Shown piece by piece: positions 17,150 through 27,600 of a stretch of 64,000 nucleotides of DNA. Under the pieces are notes generated by a model that worked only from the letters and a program-made list of their open reading frames with translations, ran no database searches and was not told where the DNA came from. The position numbers were made by a program, and so were the translations under genes. Every line of letters starts with the position of its first letter. Within the stretch, counting starts at the first letter, position 1. The stretch comes from Streptomyces sp. NBC_01460 (GTDB taxonomy: Bacteria; Actinomycetota; Actinomycetes; Streptomycetales; Streptomycetaceae), in the NCBI RefSeq assembly GCF_036227405.1, contig NZ_CP109473.1, forward strand, positions 2,232,001-2,296,000, read 5' to 3'.

Positions 17150-18114
17150 AGTTTGTTCGTCTCCGCATTCCTGGCCGGGTCCGTCTGCTCGATGCCTGCC
17201 GGCACGTAGCCCGTCTGACCCTTCTCCGCCAGCTCCTTGAGGTGCTGCTGGTAACGCTCCGGAGAGACGATCTTGACGTTGAAGAGCATCCGGGAGTGGT
17301 CGACGCCGCAGAGCTCGGCGCACTTGCCCATGTAGGTGCCCTCCTTCTTCGGCGTGACCTCGAAGGAGTTGGTGTGGCCCGGAATGACGTCCTGCTTCAT
17401 GAGGAACGGCACCACCCAGAAGGAGTGGATGACGTCGCGCGAAGTCAGTACGAAGCGGACCTTCTCGCCCTTCGGCAGCCACAGGGTCGGACCCGGGTTG
17501 CCGTTCTGCGGGTTGCGCGTACCGGGGATTCCCACGTCGTAGACGCCGCCGGCGCCCTTGGGGAAGTCCTCACGGAACCTGTTGGGAATGGCGTCGAGCT
17601 CCTTGGGGACCTCGTTGCCGGCGGAGGGCTGGCCCTCCACCTTCTCGATGTAGTTGAAGCCCCAGCTCCACTGGTAGCCGACCACGTTGATGGTGTGGGC
17701 GGGCTTCGGGCTGAGCTCGAGCAGCTTCGATTCATCGCGCGCGGTGAAGTAGAAGAACACCGAGACGATGATGAGGGGGACCACTGTGTACAGCGCCTCG
17801 ATAGGCATGTTGTACCTGGTCTGCTGGGGTACCTCCACCTTGGTCCTGCTTCGCCGGTGGAAGATGACGCTCCACAGGATCAGCCCCCAGACAAGGACGC
17901 CCGTGGCGAGCGCTGCCGCCCACGAGCCCTGCCAGAGGGAGAGGATCCGAGGGGCCTCTTCCGTTACCGGGGTGGGCATACCGAGGCGGGGGAAATCCTC
18001 CCAGTTGTATGAACAACCGGAGGCCGTCGCCAGGACCAGGCCCGCAGTCAGCACCTGCGGCAGCTTCCGCCGCATCGGGCGCCGCGACGAGCGGTCGGAG
18101 CCGTTGGGACTCAC
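17146..18114 (-). CDS. ctaC: Cytochrome c oxidase subunit II
   Basis: A 322-residue lipoprotein-like subunit II. The signal peptide ends in [10 protein letters not shown] (a lipobox), followed by two transmembrane segments and a cupredoxin domain. [14 protein letters not shown] carries the CuA ligands, and [10 protein letters not shown] is the aromatic electron-entry patch. The GTG at 18114 has GGAAGG 6 nt upstream. It receives electrons from QcrC. First gene of ctaCDF. Confidence 0.95.
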   Translation of the reverse strand: MSPNGSDRSSRRPMRRKLPQVLTAGLVLATASGCSYNWEDFPRLGMPTPVTEEAPRILSLWQGSWAAALATGVLVWGLILWSVIFHRRSRTKVEVPQQTRYNMPIEALYTVVPLIIVSVFFYFTARDESKLLELSPKPAHTINVVGYQWSWGFNYIEKVEGQPSAGNEVPKELDAIPNRFREDFPKGAGGVYDVGIPGTRNPQNGNPGPTLWLPKGEKVRFVLTSRDVIHSFWVVPFLMKQDVIPGHTNSFEVTPKKEGTYMGKCAELCGVDHSRMLFNVKIVSPERYQQHLKELAEKGQTGYVPAGIEQTDPARNAETNKL

Positions 18115-18385
18115 GTAGCGCCTTCCCGAGAGTCTCGCCCGCACGGTCGGCGCGGCCGTCTCACTTGGTCGGTCGCCGGCCCTGACGCGGGCAGGGGTTT
18201 GGATGTTTATGCGGACCAAACCCTACTGGACGCTATTTGGGGCCGCGCGGGGAGGGTGCCCAACGCGCCGCACGACACCCCGAAGGGGTGGAATGCGAGC
18301 CTGTGAGCGCCATCTGACGCCCCCTCTCCCCGTCACGCTGGCGGCCGGTCACCTGGTCACGCCACCTGCGGGCTAGCGTGACGGT

Positions 18386-19768
18386 GTGCCCTACTTCGAC
18401 GCGGCCTCCTCCGCCCCCCTGCACCCCGTCGCCCGCCAGGCGCTGCTTGCCTCCCTGGACGAGGGCTGGGCCGATCCCGCCCGCCTCTACCGCGAGGGGC
18501 GGCGGGCCGCGATGCTGCTCGACGCGGCCAGGGAGACCGCCGCGGAGGCGGTCGGCTGCAGGCCGGACGAGCTCGTCTTCACCTCGTCCGGGACCCGTGC
18601 GGTGCACTCGGCGGTGGCCGGAGCGCTTTCCGGGCGTCGGCGTGTCGGCCGCCATCTGGTCCTCTCCGCGGTCGAGCACTCCTCGGTGCTCCACGCGGCC
18701 GCGGCCCTCGAAGCGGAGGGCGGGTCCTTCACCGAGGTGCCGGTGGACAGGACCGGGGCGGTGGACCCCGCGGCGTACGGCGGGGCTCTCCGCGCGGACA
18801 CCGCGCTGGCCTGTCTCCAGTCCGCCAACCACGAGGTGGGGACCGAACAGCCGGTGGAGGAGACCGCGGAGCTCTGTGCCGACGCCGGCGTGCCGCTGCT
18901 GGTGGACGCCGCGCAGTCGCTCGGCTGGGGGCCGGTGCCCGGCCGCTGGTCGCTGATGGCCGCGAGCGCCCACAAGTGGGGCGGGCCCGCCGGGGTCGGG
19001 CTGCTGGCCGTCCGCAAGGGGGTCCGCTTCGCGCCCCGGGGACCGGCCGACGAGCGGGAGTCGGGCCGGGCCGCCGGCTACGAGAACATCCCGGCGATCG
19101 TGGCGGCCGCGGCCTCCCTGCGCGCGGTGCGCGCCGAGGCGGCGGCGGAGGCGGCGCGGCTGCGCCTCCTGGTGGACCGCGTCAGGGCGGCGGTGGGAAC
19201 GCTGGTTCCGGATGTGGAGGTGGTCGGCGATCCGGTGCGGCGGCTGCCGCACCTGGTGACCTTCTCCTGTCTCTATGTCGACGGGGAGACCGTGCTCCAC
19301 GAGCTGGACCGGGCCGGGTTCTCCGTCTCGTCCGGCTCCTCCTGCACGAGCAGCACCCTGACGCCCAGCCACGTCCTGAAGGCGATGGGGGTGCTCACGG
19401 AGGGAAACGTGCGCCTGTCACTTCCGGCCGGGACGACGGAGGAAGAGGTCGACGGCTTCCTGGCCGTGCTGCCGGGCGTGGTGGCCGGGGTGCGGGAAAG
19501 GCTCGGCGCGCCCGCTCCGGTGTCGGCCTCCCCCGCGGCGCGCGCCTCGCTCGTCGTCGACACACTGGGCAGGCGCTGCCCGATCCCGGTGATCGAACTC
19601 GCAAAGGTGATCGAAGGGGTGCCCGTGGGCGGCACGGTGACGGTGCTCTCCGACGACGAGGCCGCCCGCCTCGACATCCCGGCCTGGTGCGCGATGCGGG
19701 AACAGGAGTACGTGGGCGAGGAGCCGACGGAGCGCGGCTCGGCCTACGTGGTCCGCCGTCTCGTGTGA
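18386..19768 (+). CDS. NifS-type cysteine desulfurase fused to a TusA sulfurtransferase
   Basis: A 460-residue two-domain protein. Residues 1 to about 375 are a class V desulfurase: PLP Lys197 in ASAHKWGGPAG, and catalytic Cys320 in SGSSCTSSTLTPSHVLKAMG, typical of NifS/IscS (group I). Residues about 385-460 are a TusA/SirA domain with DTLGRRCPIPVIE, whose Cys398 in the CPxP motif would accept persulfide. The fusion would let sulfur pass within one chain; the end acceptor (tRNA thiolation, Moco or Fe-S) is unknown. GTG 18386 lies 6 nt after TAGCGT, so the transcript is probably leaderless. Divergent from ctaC, convergent with adoK. Confidence 0.92.
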   Translation: MPYFDAASSAPLHPVARQALLASLDEGWADPARLYREGRRAAMLLDAARETAAEAVGCRPDELVFTSSGTRAVHSAVAGALSGRRRVGRHLVLSAVEHSSVLHAAAALEAEGGSFTEVPVDRTGAVDPAAYGGALRADTALACLQSANHEVGTEQPVEETAELCADAGVPLLVDAAQSLGWGPVPGRWSLMAASAHKWGGPAGVGLLAVRKGVRFAPRGPADERESGRAAGYENIPAIVAAAASLRAVRAEAAAEAARLRLLVDRVRAAVGTLVPDVEVVGDPVRRLPHLVTFSCLYVDGETVLHELDRAGFSVSSGSSCTSSTLTPSHVLKAMGVLTEGNVRLSLPAGTTEEEVDGFLAVLPGVVAGVRERLGAPAPVSASPAARASLVVDTLGRRCPIPVIELAKVIEGVPVGGTVTVLSDDEAARLDIPAWCAMREQEYVGEEPTERGSAYVVRRLV

Positions 19769-19814
19769 GCCCGTGCCGCTCCCCCACGGGCCCGCACCGT
19801 CCTCGCCTCCCGTA

Positions 19815-20789
19815 CTAGGAGAGGTGCTTCCGGACCTCGGAGGCCGCCTCGTCCCCGTAGGCCTTGGTGAAGCGGTCCATGAAGGGGCTGCGGCGCAGGG
19901 TGTACTCCTGGGTGCCGACCGTCTCGATGACCAGGGTCGCGAGCATGCAGCCGATCTGGGCGGCGCGCTCCAGGCTCACGCCCCAGGCGAGGCCCGAGAG
20001 GAAACCGGCCCGGAAGGCGTCGCCGACGCCGGTGGGGTCGGCCTTGCGCTCCTCCTCCGCGCAGCCGACCTCGATGGGGTCCTGGCCGGCCTGCTCGATT
20101 CGGACGCCCCGGGAGCCGAGGGTGGTGACGCGGTGGCCGACCTTCGACAGGATCTCCTCGTCGGTCCAGCCGGTCTTGGACTCGATGAGCCCCTTCTCGT
20201 ACTCGTTGGAGAAGAGGTACGTCGCGCCGTCGAGGAGGATCCGGATCTCCTCGCCGTCCATCCTGGCGATCTGCTGGGAGAAGTCCGCGGCGAACGGGAT
20301 GCCCCGGGAGCGGCACTCCTCCGTGTGGCGGAGCATCGCCTCGGGGTCGTCGGCCCCGATCGAGACGAGGTCGAGGCCGCCGACGCGGTCGGCGACGCTC
20401 TTGAGCTCGATCAGCCGGGCCTCGCTCATCGCCCCCGTGTAGAAGGAGCCGATCTGGTTGTGGTCGGCGTCCGTCGTGCAGACGAAGCGCGCCGTGTGCA
20501 GGACGTCGGAGACCCGGACCGATTCGGTGTCGACGCCGTGCCGGTCGAGCCAGGCGCGGTAGTCGTCGAAGTCGGCCCCGACGGCGCCGACGAGGATCGG
20601 CTGCGTGCCGAGGACGCCCATGCCGAAGGCGATGTTGGCGCCGACCCCGCCCCGGCGGACGTCGAGGTTGTCGACCAGGAAGGAGAGCGAGACCGTGTGC
20701 AGCTGATCCGCGACCAGCTGGTCGGCGAATCGGCCGGGGAAGGTCATGAGGTGGTCGGTGGCGATGGAGCCGGTGACTGCAATGCGCAC
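19815..20789 (-). CDS. adoK: Adenosine kinase (PfkB family)
   Basis: A 324-residue PfkB-family kinase, the same length as Mycobacterium tuberculosis AdoK and sharing its N-terminus (RIAVTGSIATDHLMTFPGRF) and DADHNQIGSFYTGAMSEAR. The anion-hole motif and catalytic Asp are in DPTGVGDAFRAGF. It phosphorylates adenosine to AMP, recycling the nucleoside left after S-adenosylhomocysteine breakdown. GTG 20789 has AGGAG upstream. Some pipelines call it a generic carbohydrate kinase; the N-terminal match favours adenosine. Confidence 0.88.
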   Translation of the reverse strand: MRIAVTGSIATDHLMTFPGRFADQLVADQLHTVSLSFLVDNLDVRRGGVGANIAFGMGVLGTQPILVGAVGADFDDYRAWLDRHGVDTESVRVSDVLHTARFVCTTDADHNQIGSFYTGAMSEARLIELKSVADRVGGLDLVSIGADDPEAMLRHTEECRSRGIPFAADFSQQIARMDGEEIRILLDGATYLFSNEYEKGLIESKTGWTDEEILSKVGHRVTTLGSRGVRIEQAGQDPIEVGCAEEERKADPTGVGDAFRAGFLSGLAWGVSLERAAQIGCMLATLVIETVGTQEYTLRRSPFMDRFTKAYGDEAASEVRKHLS

Positions 20790-20948
20790 GGCGGGCTGCT
20801 CCTGCGGAAGGCGAAGGGAACGCGTGAGCGCGCCCTCCGGGACGGCGTGACAGTTCACGCTACCCGGTGACACCACCGTGCCCGAAGGGGCAAAACTACC
20901 CGATAGTAGGGCTTTCTACCTGAGCACTCCTGTGCCTACGGTGCGGAT

Positions 20949-21146
20949 ATGTCGAACACCATCGTTCCGCGCGAGTCCGAGATGAGCCTGGCCGAGCTGC
21001 GCGGTGACTGCGCGCGCATGGCGCCGCACTGGGTCGTACCCGAGAAGACCGCCTCGAAGCCGGTGGAGCCCTCCCGCATCCACGGCGTCACGGTGCCGCC
21101 CTCGTCGGCCCGGATGGTCGACGCCATGTCCGACTACGGGGACTGA
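20949..21146 (+). CDS. Small conserved-looking protein of unknown function
   Basis: A 65-residue acidic protein with no membrane segment. TACGGT followed by exactly 6 nt precedes the ATG, and there is no Shine-Dalgarno, so it fits a leaderless gene. GC at third positions is high, as in real genes. It is divergent from adoK. I do not recognise a family. Confidence 0.6.
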   Translation: MSNTIVPRESEMSLAELRGDCARMAPHWVVPEKTASKPVEPSRIHGVTVPPSSARMVDAMSDYGD

Positions 21147-21278
21147 CCGGCCGGACCGCGCGGCTCCCCCGCAGCGGCCGGGGGAACCGCGCGCTCGTCT
21201 GCTCCGTCCCACCGTTGCCCCCACTCGGGGGGACTGGCCAAGAGCCAGTGGCGGCCATGCAGTCGAAGGAGCGATCCG

Positions 21279-22721
21279 GTGAGCACCGAGCGACCCGAGA
21301 ACGACGTGACCGGAACCCGGCGGCGGCGTCCGCCGCTCGCCGTGGCCTCGGTGGTGGCAGCGGTGCTGCTGGCCGGTGGCGGCGGCGCGTACTGGGCGTC
21401 GCACACCCCCGGCGAAACGACTCCGGGCCTTCGCCCCGGGACCGGCTCGCCCTCCCTGCTCTCTCTCGACGCGCCGGCGGACAGCGGCCCGACGGCGCCC
21501 CCGCAGGGCATCGCCCCGGGCGAACCGGATCCCCATGGCGGCGGAACCGTCTACCGCGCCTCGGGCGAACTGCCCGGCGGCCCGGACGAGGCCGCCGTCC
21601 ACCGAGCGGCGGGCACGGTCACCGTGTCCGAGGTGGCGCGCCTCGCGAAGGCCCTCGGGGTGCGGGGGACTCCGCGCGCGGAGGGCACCGCCTGGAAGGT
21701 GGGCAGCGACGGGGACGGGTCCGGCCCGGTCCTGCGGGTGATCAAGCAGGCTCCGGGCACCTGGACGTTCGCCCGGTACGGCTCCGGCGGCACGGACGCG
21801 TGCGAGTCGCCCACCGTCTGTGCCAAGGACACGAGGCCGGACACCGGCACGGGCTCACCGGTCAGCGAGAAGGCGGCCGAGGCCGCGGCGGCTCCGGTCC
21901 TGAAGGCCGTGGGGCAGGAGCGCGCGGCGCTCGACTCGGACCAGGTGATGGGCTCCGTACGCGTGGTGAACGCCGACCCCGTGGTGGGCGGGCTGCCGAC
22001 GTACGGCTGGTCGACCGGCGTCCAGGTGGGCGCCGGTGGGGAGATCGTCGGCGGGAGCGGGCACCTGAAGGGCCTGGAGAAGGGCGACAGCTATCCGGTG
22101 ATGGGCGCGGACGACACCCTGAAACAGCTGAACGCGGAGAGCGCGCGGGCCTCGAAGGGCGGTATCGGCGGCTGCGCCACCTCCGTGCCGCTGGAGGACG
22201 ACCTCGCACCTGAGCCCGACTGCGGCGCCTCGGGCGGGACTCCGCCGGCCACCACCGTGACGGTCGAGAAGGCCGAGTTCGGGCTCGCGGCGCGGTACGC
22301 GGACGGTGAGCAGATCCTCGTACCCTCCTGGCTCTTCTCCGTGCGGCCCGAAGGGGGCGGCCCTGAGAGCACCGTCGCCCAGGTCGCGGTGGACCCGGAG
22401 CACATGACGCGTGGAAGCACCCCGCCCTCGCCGGAGCCCACGAAGGACCCTGAGAGCTCGGGCACGGAGATCACCTCGTACAGCGCGGACGGACGGACGC
22501 TGGAGGTGACCTTCTGGGGCGGCGTGTGCAGCACCTACACGGCCCGCGCCACGGAGGACGGCACGACGGTGCGGGTCACGGTCACCGCGTCCACGCCGGA
22601 TCCGGAGAAGGTCTGCATCCTGGTCGCCGAGGAGCAGACCCGCACGGTGACGCTCGATGCCCCGCTGGACGGCCGGAAGGTGGTCGACACGAGGTCGGGC
22701 GAGACCGTGCCGCGCGCCTGA
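21279..22721 (+). CDS. Membrane-anchored extracytoplasmic protein, unknown function
   Basis: A 480-residue protein with a short Arg-rich cytoplasmic start, one transmembrane helix (about 21-42) and a large exported region rich in Gly, Ser, Thr and Pro. Two Cys-containing stretches (CESPTVCAKD; GGCATS and DCGAS) suggest disulfides. GAAGGAG supports GTG 21279. Similar large proteins are common in Streptomyces next to signalling genes, but no sigma factor or kinase adjoins it here. Function unknown. Confidence 0.75.
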   Translation: MSTERPENDVTGTRRRRPPLAVASVVAAVLLAGGGGAYWASHTPGETTPGLRPGTGSPSLLSLDAPADSGPTAPPQGIAPGEPDPHGGGTVYRASGELPGGPDEAAVHRAAGTVTVSEVARLAKALGVRGTPRAEGTAWKVGSDGDGSGPVLRVIKQAPGTWTFARYGSGGTDACESPTVCAKDTRPDTGTGSPVSEKAAEAAAAPVLKAVGQERAALDSDQVMGSVRVVNADPVVGGLPTYGWSTGVQVGAGGEIVGGSGHLKGLEKGDSYPVMGADDTLKQLNAESARASKGGIGGCATSVPLEDDLAPEPDCGASGGTPPATTVTVEKAEFGLAARYADGEQILVPSWLFSVRPEGGGPESTVAQVAVDPEHMTRGSTPPSPEPTKDPESSGTEITSYSADGRTLEVTFWGGVCSTYTARATEDGTTVRVTVTASTPDPEKVCILVAEEQTRTVTLDAPLDGRKVVDTRSGETVPRA

Positions 22722-22739
22722 GCCCCTCCGCGCACACGG

Positions 22740-22778
22740 CAGCGGCGGCGGTCCCGTCCTCCGGGGCCGCCGCCGCTG
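22740..22778. terminator. Bidirectional terminator
   Basis: A 12-bp stem (22740-22751 with 22767-22778) between the convergent unknown-protein gene and erpA. Confidence 0.65.
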
Positions 22779-22794
22779 TCGTACGACTCAGGGT

Positions 22795-23151
22795 TCAGTT
22801 GAAGGAGTCACCGCAGGCGCAGGAGCCCGTGGCGTTCGGGTTGTCGATCGTGAAGCCCTGCTTCTCGATGGTGTCCACGAAGTCCACGGAGGCGCCGCCC
22901 AGGTACGGGGCGCTCATCCGGTCGGTGACGACCTTGACGCCGCCGAAGTCCTTCACGACGTCGCCGTCGAGCGAGCGCTCGTCGAAGAAGAGCTGGTACC
23001 GCAGGCCCGAGCAGCCTCCGGGCTGCACGGCGACGCGCAGCGCGAGGTCATCGCGGCCCTCCTGCTCGAGGAGGGTCCTGACCTTCTCTGCGGCGGCGTC
23101 GGACAGGAGGATGCCGTCGCTCACGGTGGTGGTCTCGTCCGATACGGACAT
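22795..23151 (-). CDS. erpA: Fe-S cluster insertion protein ErpA/IscA family
   Basis: A 118-residue A-type carrier. The three conserved cysteines are present, one in PGGCSGLRYQ and two in the C-terminal CACGDSF. It accepts clusters from the assembly scaffold and passes them to apo-enzymes. The ATG at 23151 with GGGAG upstream is preferred over longer starts. It is divergent from nadA, which encodes a 4Fe-4S enzyme, a plausible client; LipA and QcrA are others in this window. Confidence 0.9.
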   Translation of the reverse strand: MSVSDETTTVSDGILLSDAAAEKVRTLLEQEGRDDLALRVAVQPGGCSGLRYQLFFDERSLDGDVVKDFGGVKVVTDRMSAPYLGGASVDFVDTIEKQGFTIDNPNATGSCACGDSFN

Positions 23152-23285
23152 CTGCTTCTCTCCCGGGTTGTACGGACTGCTTGCCGACGGGTCCAACCAT
23201 CGGGGCCGCGGATTCATTCCGGGCCAGGCGCGTGTCTGTTCCCTTCATGCTCGCACACCCCCCGCACGAGGGGATGCGTCACATC

Positions 23286-23337
23286 GACGCTATCGGCATC
23301 GTCAAGCTGACGTGAAGCGGTTATGATAGATAGCGTC
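23286..23337. promoter_or_regulatory. Inverted repeats in the erpA-nadA intergenic region
   Basis: GACGCTATC (23286-23294) and GATAGCGTC (23329-23337) are exact reverse complements 34 nt apart. A second repeat, GTCA-AGC-TGAC (23301-23311), lies between them. A TATGAT box at 23322-23327 could be the nadA -10 element and is adjacent to the right arm. Possible operator for nad genes or Fe-S regulation. Confidence 0.4.
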
Positions 23338-23381
23338 AATTCGACGAAAAGGCTTTTCGCGGAAAAGAAAGGGTGCGTGTC

Positions 23382-24560
23382 GTGACCACCGCCCAGCCCC
23401 TGGATGTCCAGCCGACACCCCTCGCCCTTCTGCTGCTCGGCCGCGAGGCCGACCCCCGGAGCGAGCGCGGGGTCGAATGCCCCGGTGACCTGCCCTCCCC
23501 GTCCGACCCGGACCTGGTGGAGAGGGCCCGCGCCGCCAAGGAGAAGCTCGGGGACAAGGTCTTCGTGCTCGGCCACCACTACCAGCGCGACGAGGTCATC
23601 CAGTTCGCGGACGTCACCGGCGACTCGTTCAAGCTCGCCCGGGACGCGGCGGCACGGCCGGAGGCGGAGTACATCGTCTTCTGCGGTGTGCACTTCATGG
23701 CGGAGTCCGCGGACATCCTGACCGGTGACGAGCAGAAGGTCGTCCTGCCGGACCTGGCCGCCGGCTGCTCGATGGCCGACATGGCCACCGCGGAGCAGGT
23801 CGCCGAGTGCTGGGACGTCCTGACGGAGGCCGGGGTCGCCGACCAGGTCGTGCCGGTCTCGTACATGAACTCCTCCGCCGACATCAAGGCCTTCACCGGC
23901 AGGCACGGCGGCACGATCTGCACCTCGTCCAACGCGAAGAGGGCCCTGGAGTGGGCCTTCGAGCAGGGCGAGAAGGTGCTCTTCCTCCCGGACCAGCACC
24001 TGGGCCGGAACACGGCCGTGCGGGACATGGGCATGAGCCTGGAGGACTGCGTCCTCTACAACCCCCACAAGCCGAACGGCGGCCTCACCGCCGAGCAGCT
24101 GCGCGACGCGAAGATGATTCTGTGGCGCGGGCACTGCTCGGTGCACGGGCGCTTCTCGGTGGAGTCCGTCAACGACGTGCGGGAGCGGATCCCGGGCGTC
24201 AACGTGCTGGTGCACCCGGAGTGCAAGCACGAGGTCGTGGCCGCCGCGGACCAGGTGGGTTCGACGGAGTACATCATCAAGGCCCTGGAGGCGGCCCCGG
24301 CCGGCTCGAAGTGGGCGATCGGCACGGAGCTGAACCTGGTGCGTCGGCTGGCGAACCGTTTCGCCGCGGAGGACAAGGAGATCGTCTTCCTCGACAAGAC
24401 GGTGTGCTTCTGCTCGACGATGAACCGGATCGACCTGCCGCACCTGGTCTGGACGCTGGAGTCGCTGGCCGAGGGGAACCTCGTCAACCGCATCCAGGTC
24501 GACCCGGAGACGGAGAAGTTCGCGAAGCTGGCGCTGGAGCGGATGCTGGCGCTCCCGTAG
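23382..24560 (+). CDS. nadA: Quinolinate synthase A
   Basis: A 392-residue enzyme that condenses iminoaspartate with dihydroxyacetone phosphate to quinolinate in NAD synthesis, using a 4Fe-4S cluster. VFVLGHHYQRDEVIQFAD is the family signature; conserved cysteines lie in VFCGVHFMAES, AGCSMADM, HPECKHEV and TVCFCSTMNRID. GTG 23382 has AAAGGG 8 nt upstream; an earlier in-frame GTG at 23373 overlaps that site. No nadB or nadC lies in the window. Confidence 0.95.
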   Translation: MTTAQPLDVQPTPLALLLLGREADPRSERGVECPGDLPSPSDPDLVERARAAKEKLGDKVFVLGHHYQRDEVIQFADVTGDSFKLARDAAARPEAEYIVFCGVHFMAESADILTGDEQKVVLPDLAAGCSMADMATAEQVAECWDVLTEAGVADQVVPVSYMNSSADIKAFTGRHGGTICTSSNAKRALEWAFEQGEKVLFLPDQHLGRNTAVRDMGMSLEDCVLYNPHKPNGGLTAEQLRDAKMILWRGHCSVHGRFSVESVNDVRERIPGVNVLVHPECKHEVVAAADQVGSTEYIIKALEAAPAGSKWAIGTELNLVRRLANRFAAEDKEIVFLDKTVCFCSTMNRIDLPHLVWTLESLAEGNLVNRIQVDPETEKFAKLALERMLALP

Positions 24561-24580
24561 GGCAGCGGTCCCTCCCGCAC

Positions 24581-24626
24581 GGGGAAGGCCCCCGACGCCG
24601 TGTGCACGGCGTCGGGGGCCTTCCCC
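24581..24626. terminator. Bidirectional terminator
   Basis: A 22-bp near-perfect stem (24581-24602 with 24605-24626) between the convergent nadA and RND transporter genes. Confidence 0.85.
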
Positions 24627-24645
24627 GTGGTGCTGCGGGGGCCGG

Positions 24646-27600
24646 TCAGGCCTTCGCGGGCTCCGGCTCCTCGGAGACGGCTTCCTCGGCCGCCTCCGGG
24701 GCGGCGTCGCCGGACGTCGCGCCCCGCTTGGCCGCCTTCTTCTTCGCGCGGCGTTCCTTGCGGAGCTCGACCATCGCGTAGAGCGTCGGCACCAGGAGCA
24801 GGGTCAGCAGTGTGGAGGTGATCAGACCGCCGATCACCACGACCGCCAGCGGCTGGGAGATGAACCCGCCCTCACCGGTGACGCCGAGTGCCATCGGCAG
24901 GAGGGCGAAGATCGTCGCCAGTGCCGTCATCAGGATCGGGCGGAGGCGGTGGCGCCCGCCCTCGATCACGGCTTCGACGACGCCCATGCCCTGCGACCTG
25001 TACTGGTTGATCAGGTCGATCAGCACGATCGCGTTGGTCACCACGATGCCGATCAGCATCAGCATGCCGATCATCGCCGGGACGCCCATGGGGGTGCCGG
25101 TGACGACCAGGAGGCCGATGGCGCCGGTCGCCGCGAAGGGGATGGAGACCAGCAGGATCAGCGGCTGGACGAGCGACCTGAAGGTGGCCACCAGCAGCAT
25201 GAAGACGATCGCGATCGCCGCCAGCATGGCCAGGCCCAGCTTCATGAAGGCGTCGTTCTGGTCCTGGGAGACACCACCGATGGTCGCGGTGGCACCCTCC
25301 GGGAGGTCCAGGGCGTCGATCTTCGTCTGGAGCGAGGCGGTGACCGCGCCGGTGTTGTCGCCGGTCGGCTTGGCGGTGATCGTCGCCGCCCGCTGTCCGT
25401 CGATCCGGGTCATCGAGACCGGACCGGGGACCAGCTTCACGTCGGCGATCTGGCCCAGCTTCACCGGGCCCAGCGGAAGCGCCTTCAGTTCGGCCAGGGT
25501 GGTGGCCGGCGAGGCCGACTTCACCAGGACGTCACGCTCGGTGTCGTCCATGATCGCCGTGCCGGACGGGGTGCCGCGCACCGCACCGGCGACCGCCGCG
25601 CCGAGCGTGGTCTCGTTGAACCCGGCGTCGGCCGCCTTGTCGTTGGCCTTGACCGAGATGCGCGGGACGCTCTGCGCCAGGTCGCTCTGGACGTCGGTGA
25701 CGTCCTCGAGCTTCGCGACCTCGCCGCGCACCGCTTCCGACGCCTTCTTCAGGACGTCCGCGTCGGCGGCCTTGACCACGACGCTGAGGTCCTGGCTGCC
25801 GAAGCCGTCGCCCGCGGCGATCGTGGTGTCGCCGATGCCGTCGAGCTTGCCGAGGGCCTCGTCGATCCGGTCCTGGGTGGCGTCGAAGTCCGCCGAGTCC
25901 TTGAGGGTGATCTGGTAGGAGGCCTGGTTGGCGCCCGTACCGCCGCCGAAGGCGGCCATGAAGCCGGAGGATCCGACGGTGACCTGGTAGTCCTCCACGC
26001 CCTTGTCGGCGGCGAGGACCTTCTCGACCTTCTGCGCGGCCTCGTCGGCGGCGGCCAGGCTCGTACCGGGAGTCAGCTCCTGCTTGACGGAGAGGACCTC
26101 CTGCTCGCCCTGGTCGAAGAAGTTCGTCTTGAGCAGGGGTGCCATGCCGAACGTGCCGAACAGAACCACGAACGCGAGCACGATGCTGGTGACACGGCGC
26201 CGGGTCGCGAAGCGGAGCACCGGGACGTAGATCCGCTGGAGCCGACTGGCGGCTTCCTTCTCCTCGGCCTTGCGGCGCGCCTCGTCCGGGTCGGCGGCGG
26301 TGCCCTTGGGGGCCCGGAGGAACCAGAACGAGAGGACCGGGACCACGGTCAGCGAGACCAGCAGGGAGGCCAGCAGGGCCGCCGTGACCGTGAGGGAGAA
26401 GGAGCCGAAGAGCTGGCCGACCATGCCGCCGACCAGCCCGATGGGCAGGAAGACCGCGACGGTGGTGAGCGTGGACGAGGTGACCGCGCCGGCCACTTCC
26501 CTGACCGCGGTGATGATCGCCGACCGGCGCTCCTCGCCGTAGCCGAGGTGCCGCTTGATGTTCTCCAGGACGACGATGGAGTCGTCGACGACGCGGCCGA
26601 TCGCGATGGTCAGCGCGCCGAGGGTCAGCATGTTCAGCGACAGGTCGCGGGTCCAGAGCACGATCAGCGCGAGGACCACGGAGAGCGGGATGGAGACTGC
26701 GGTGACCAGCGTCGAGCGGATAGACGCGAGGAACACCAGGATCACGACGACCGCGAAGAGCAGCCCGAGCGCGCCTTCCGTGGTCAGGCCGGAGATCGCC
26801 TTGGAGACGGCGGGCCCCTGGTCGGAGACCACGGTCAGCTCGGCGCCGGCGCCGAGGTCCTTACGCAGGCCCGGGAGCTTGTCCTGGACGGCGTCCGAGA
26901 TGGCGACGGCGCTGCCGTCCTTGTCCATCGTCGCCATCACCGCGAGGCTCGGCTTGCCGTTCGTGCGGGTGAGGGAGACCGCGGTGGCGGGCTCCTGCTT
27001 CACCGTGGCGATGTCACCGACACGGACCGGCTTCCCGGACTTCCCCGTGGCCGGGTTCGCGGCGGAGACCTTCAGGTCCTCGATCTGCTGGAGCGAGGTG
27101 AAGGAACCGCCCACCTGGATGGTGCGGCTCTTGCCCGACTCGGAGAAGGAGCCGGCCGGGACCGTCGCTCCCCCGGCCTGGAGTGCCTGGGCCAGCGACC
27201 CGGCGTTCAAGCCGGCCGCGGCGAGCTTCCTGTCGTCGGGGACGACGGAGACCTGGAGGTCCTGGACTCCGTCGACCGCGACCTGGCCGACGCCCTCGAT
27301 GTCCTCGAGCGCCGGGACGACCGTGCGGTCCAGCTGGTCGGCGAGCGCCTGCTGGTCCTTGTCGGAGGTGACGGCGAGGACGACGGTCGGGATGTCGTCC
27401 GTCGAGCCGGCGATGACCTGCGGGTCGACGTCGTCGGGCAGCTGGACGCGGGCGCGGTTCACGGCCTGCTGGATGTCGGCGACGAGCTGCTTCGTGCCCT
27501 CGTCACCGAAGTCGAAGGTCGCCATGACGACGGCGTTGCCCTCGCTGGCGGTCGAGGTGACGCCCTCGACGCCGTCGACGGCCTTGATGGCGTTCTCGAG

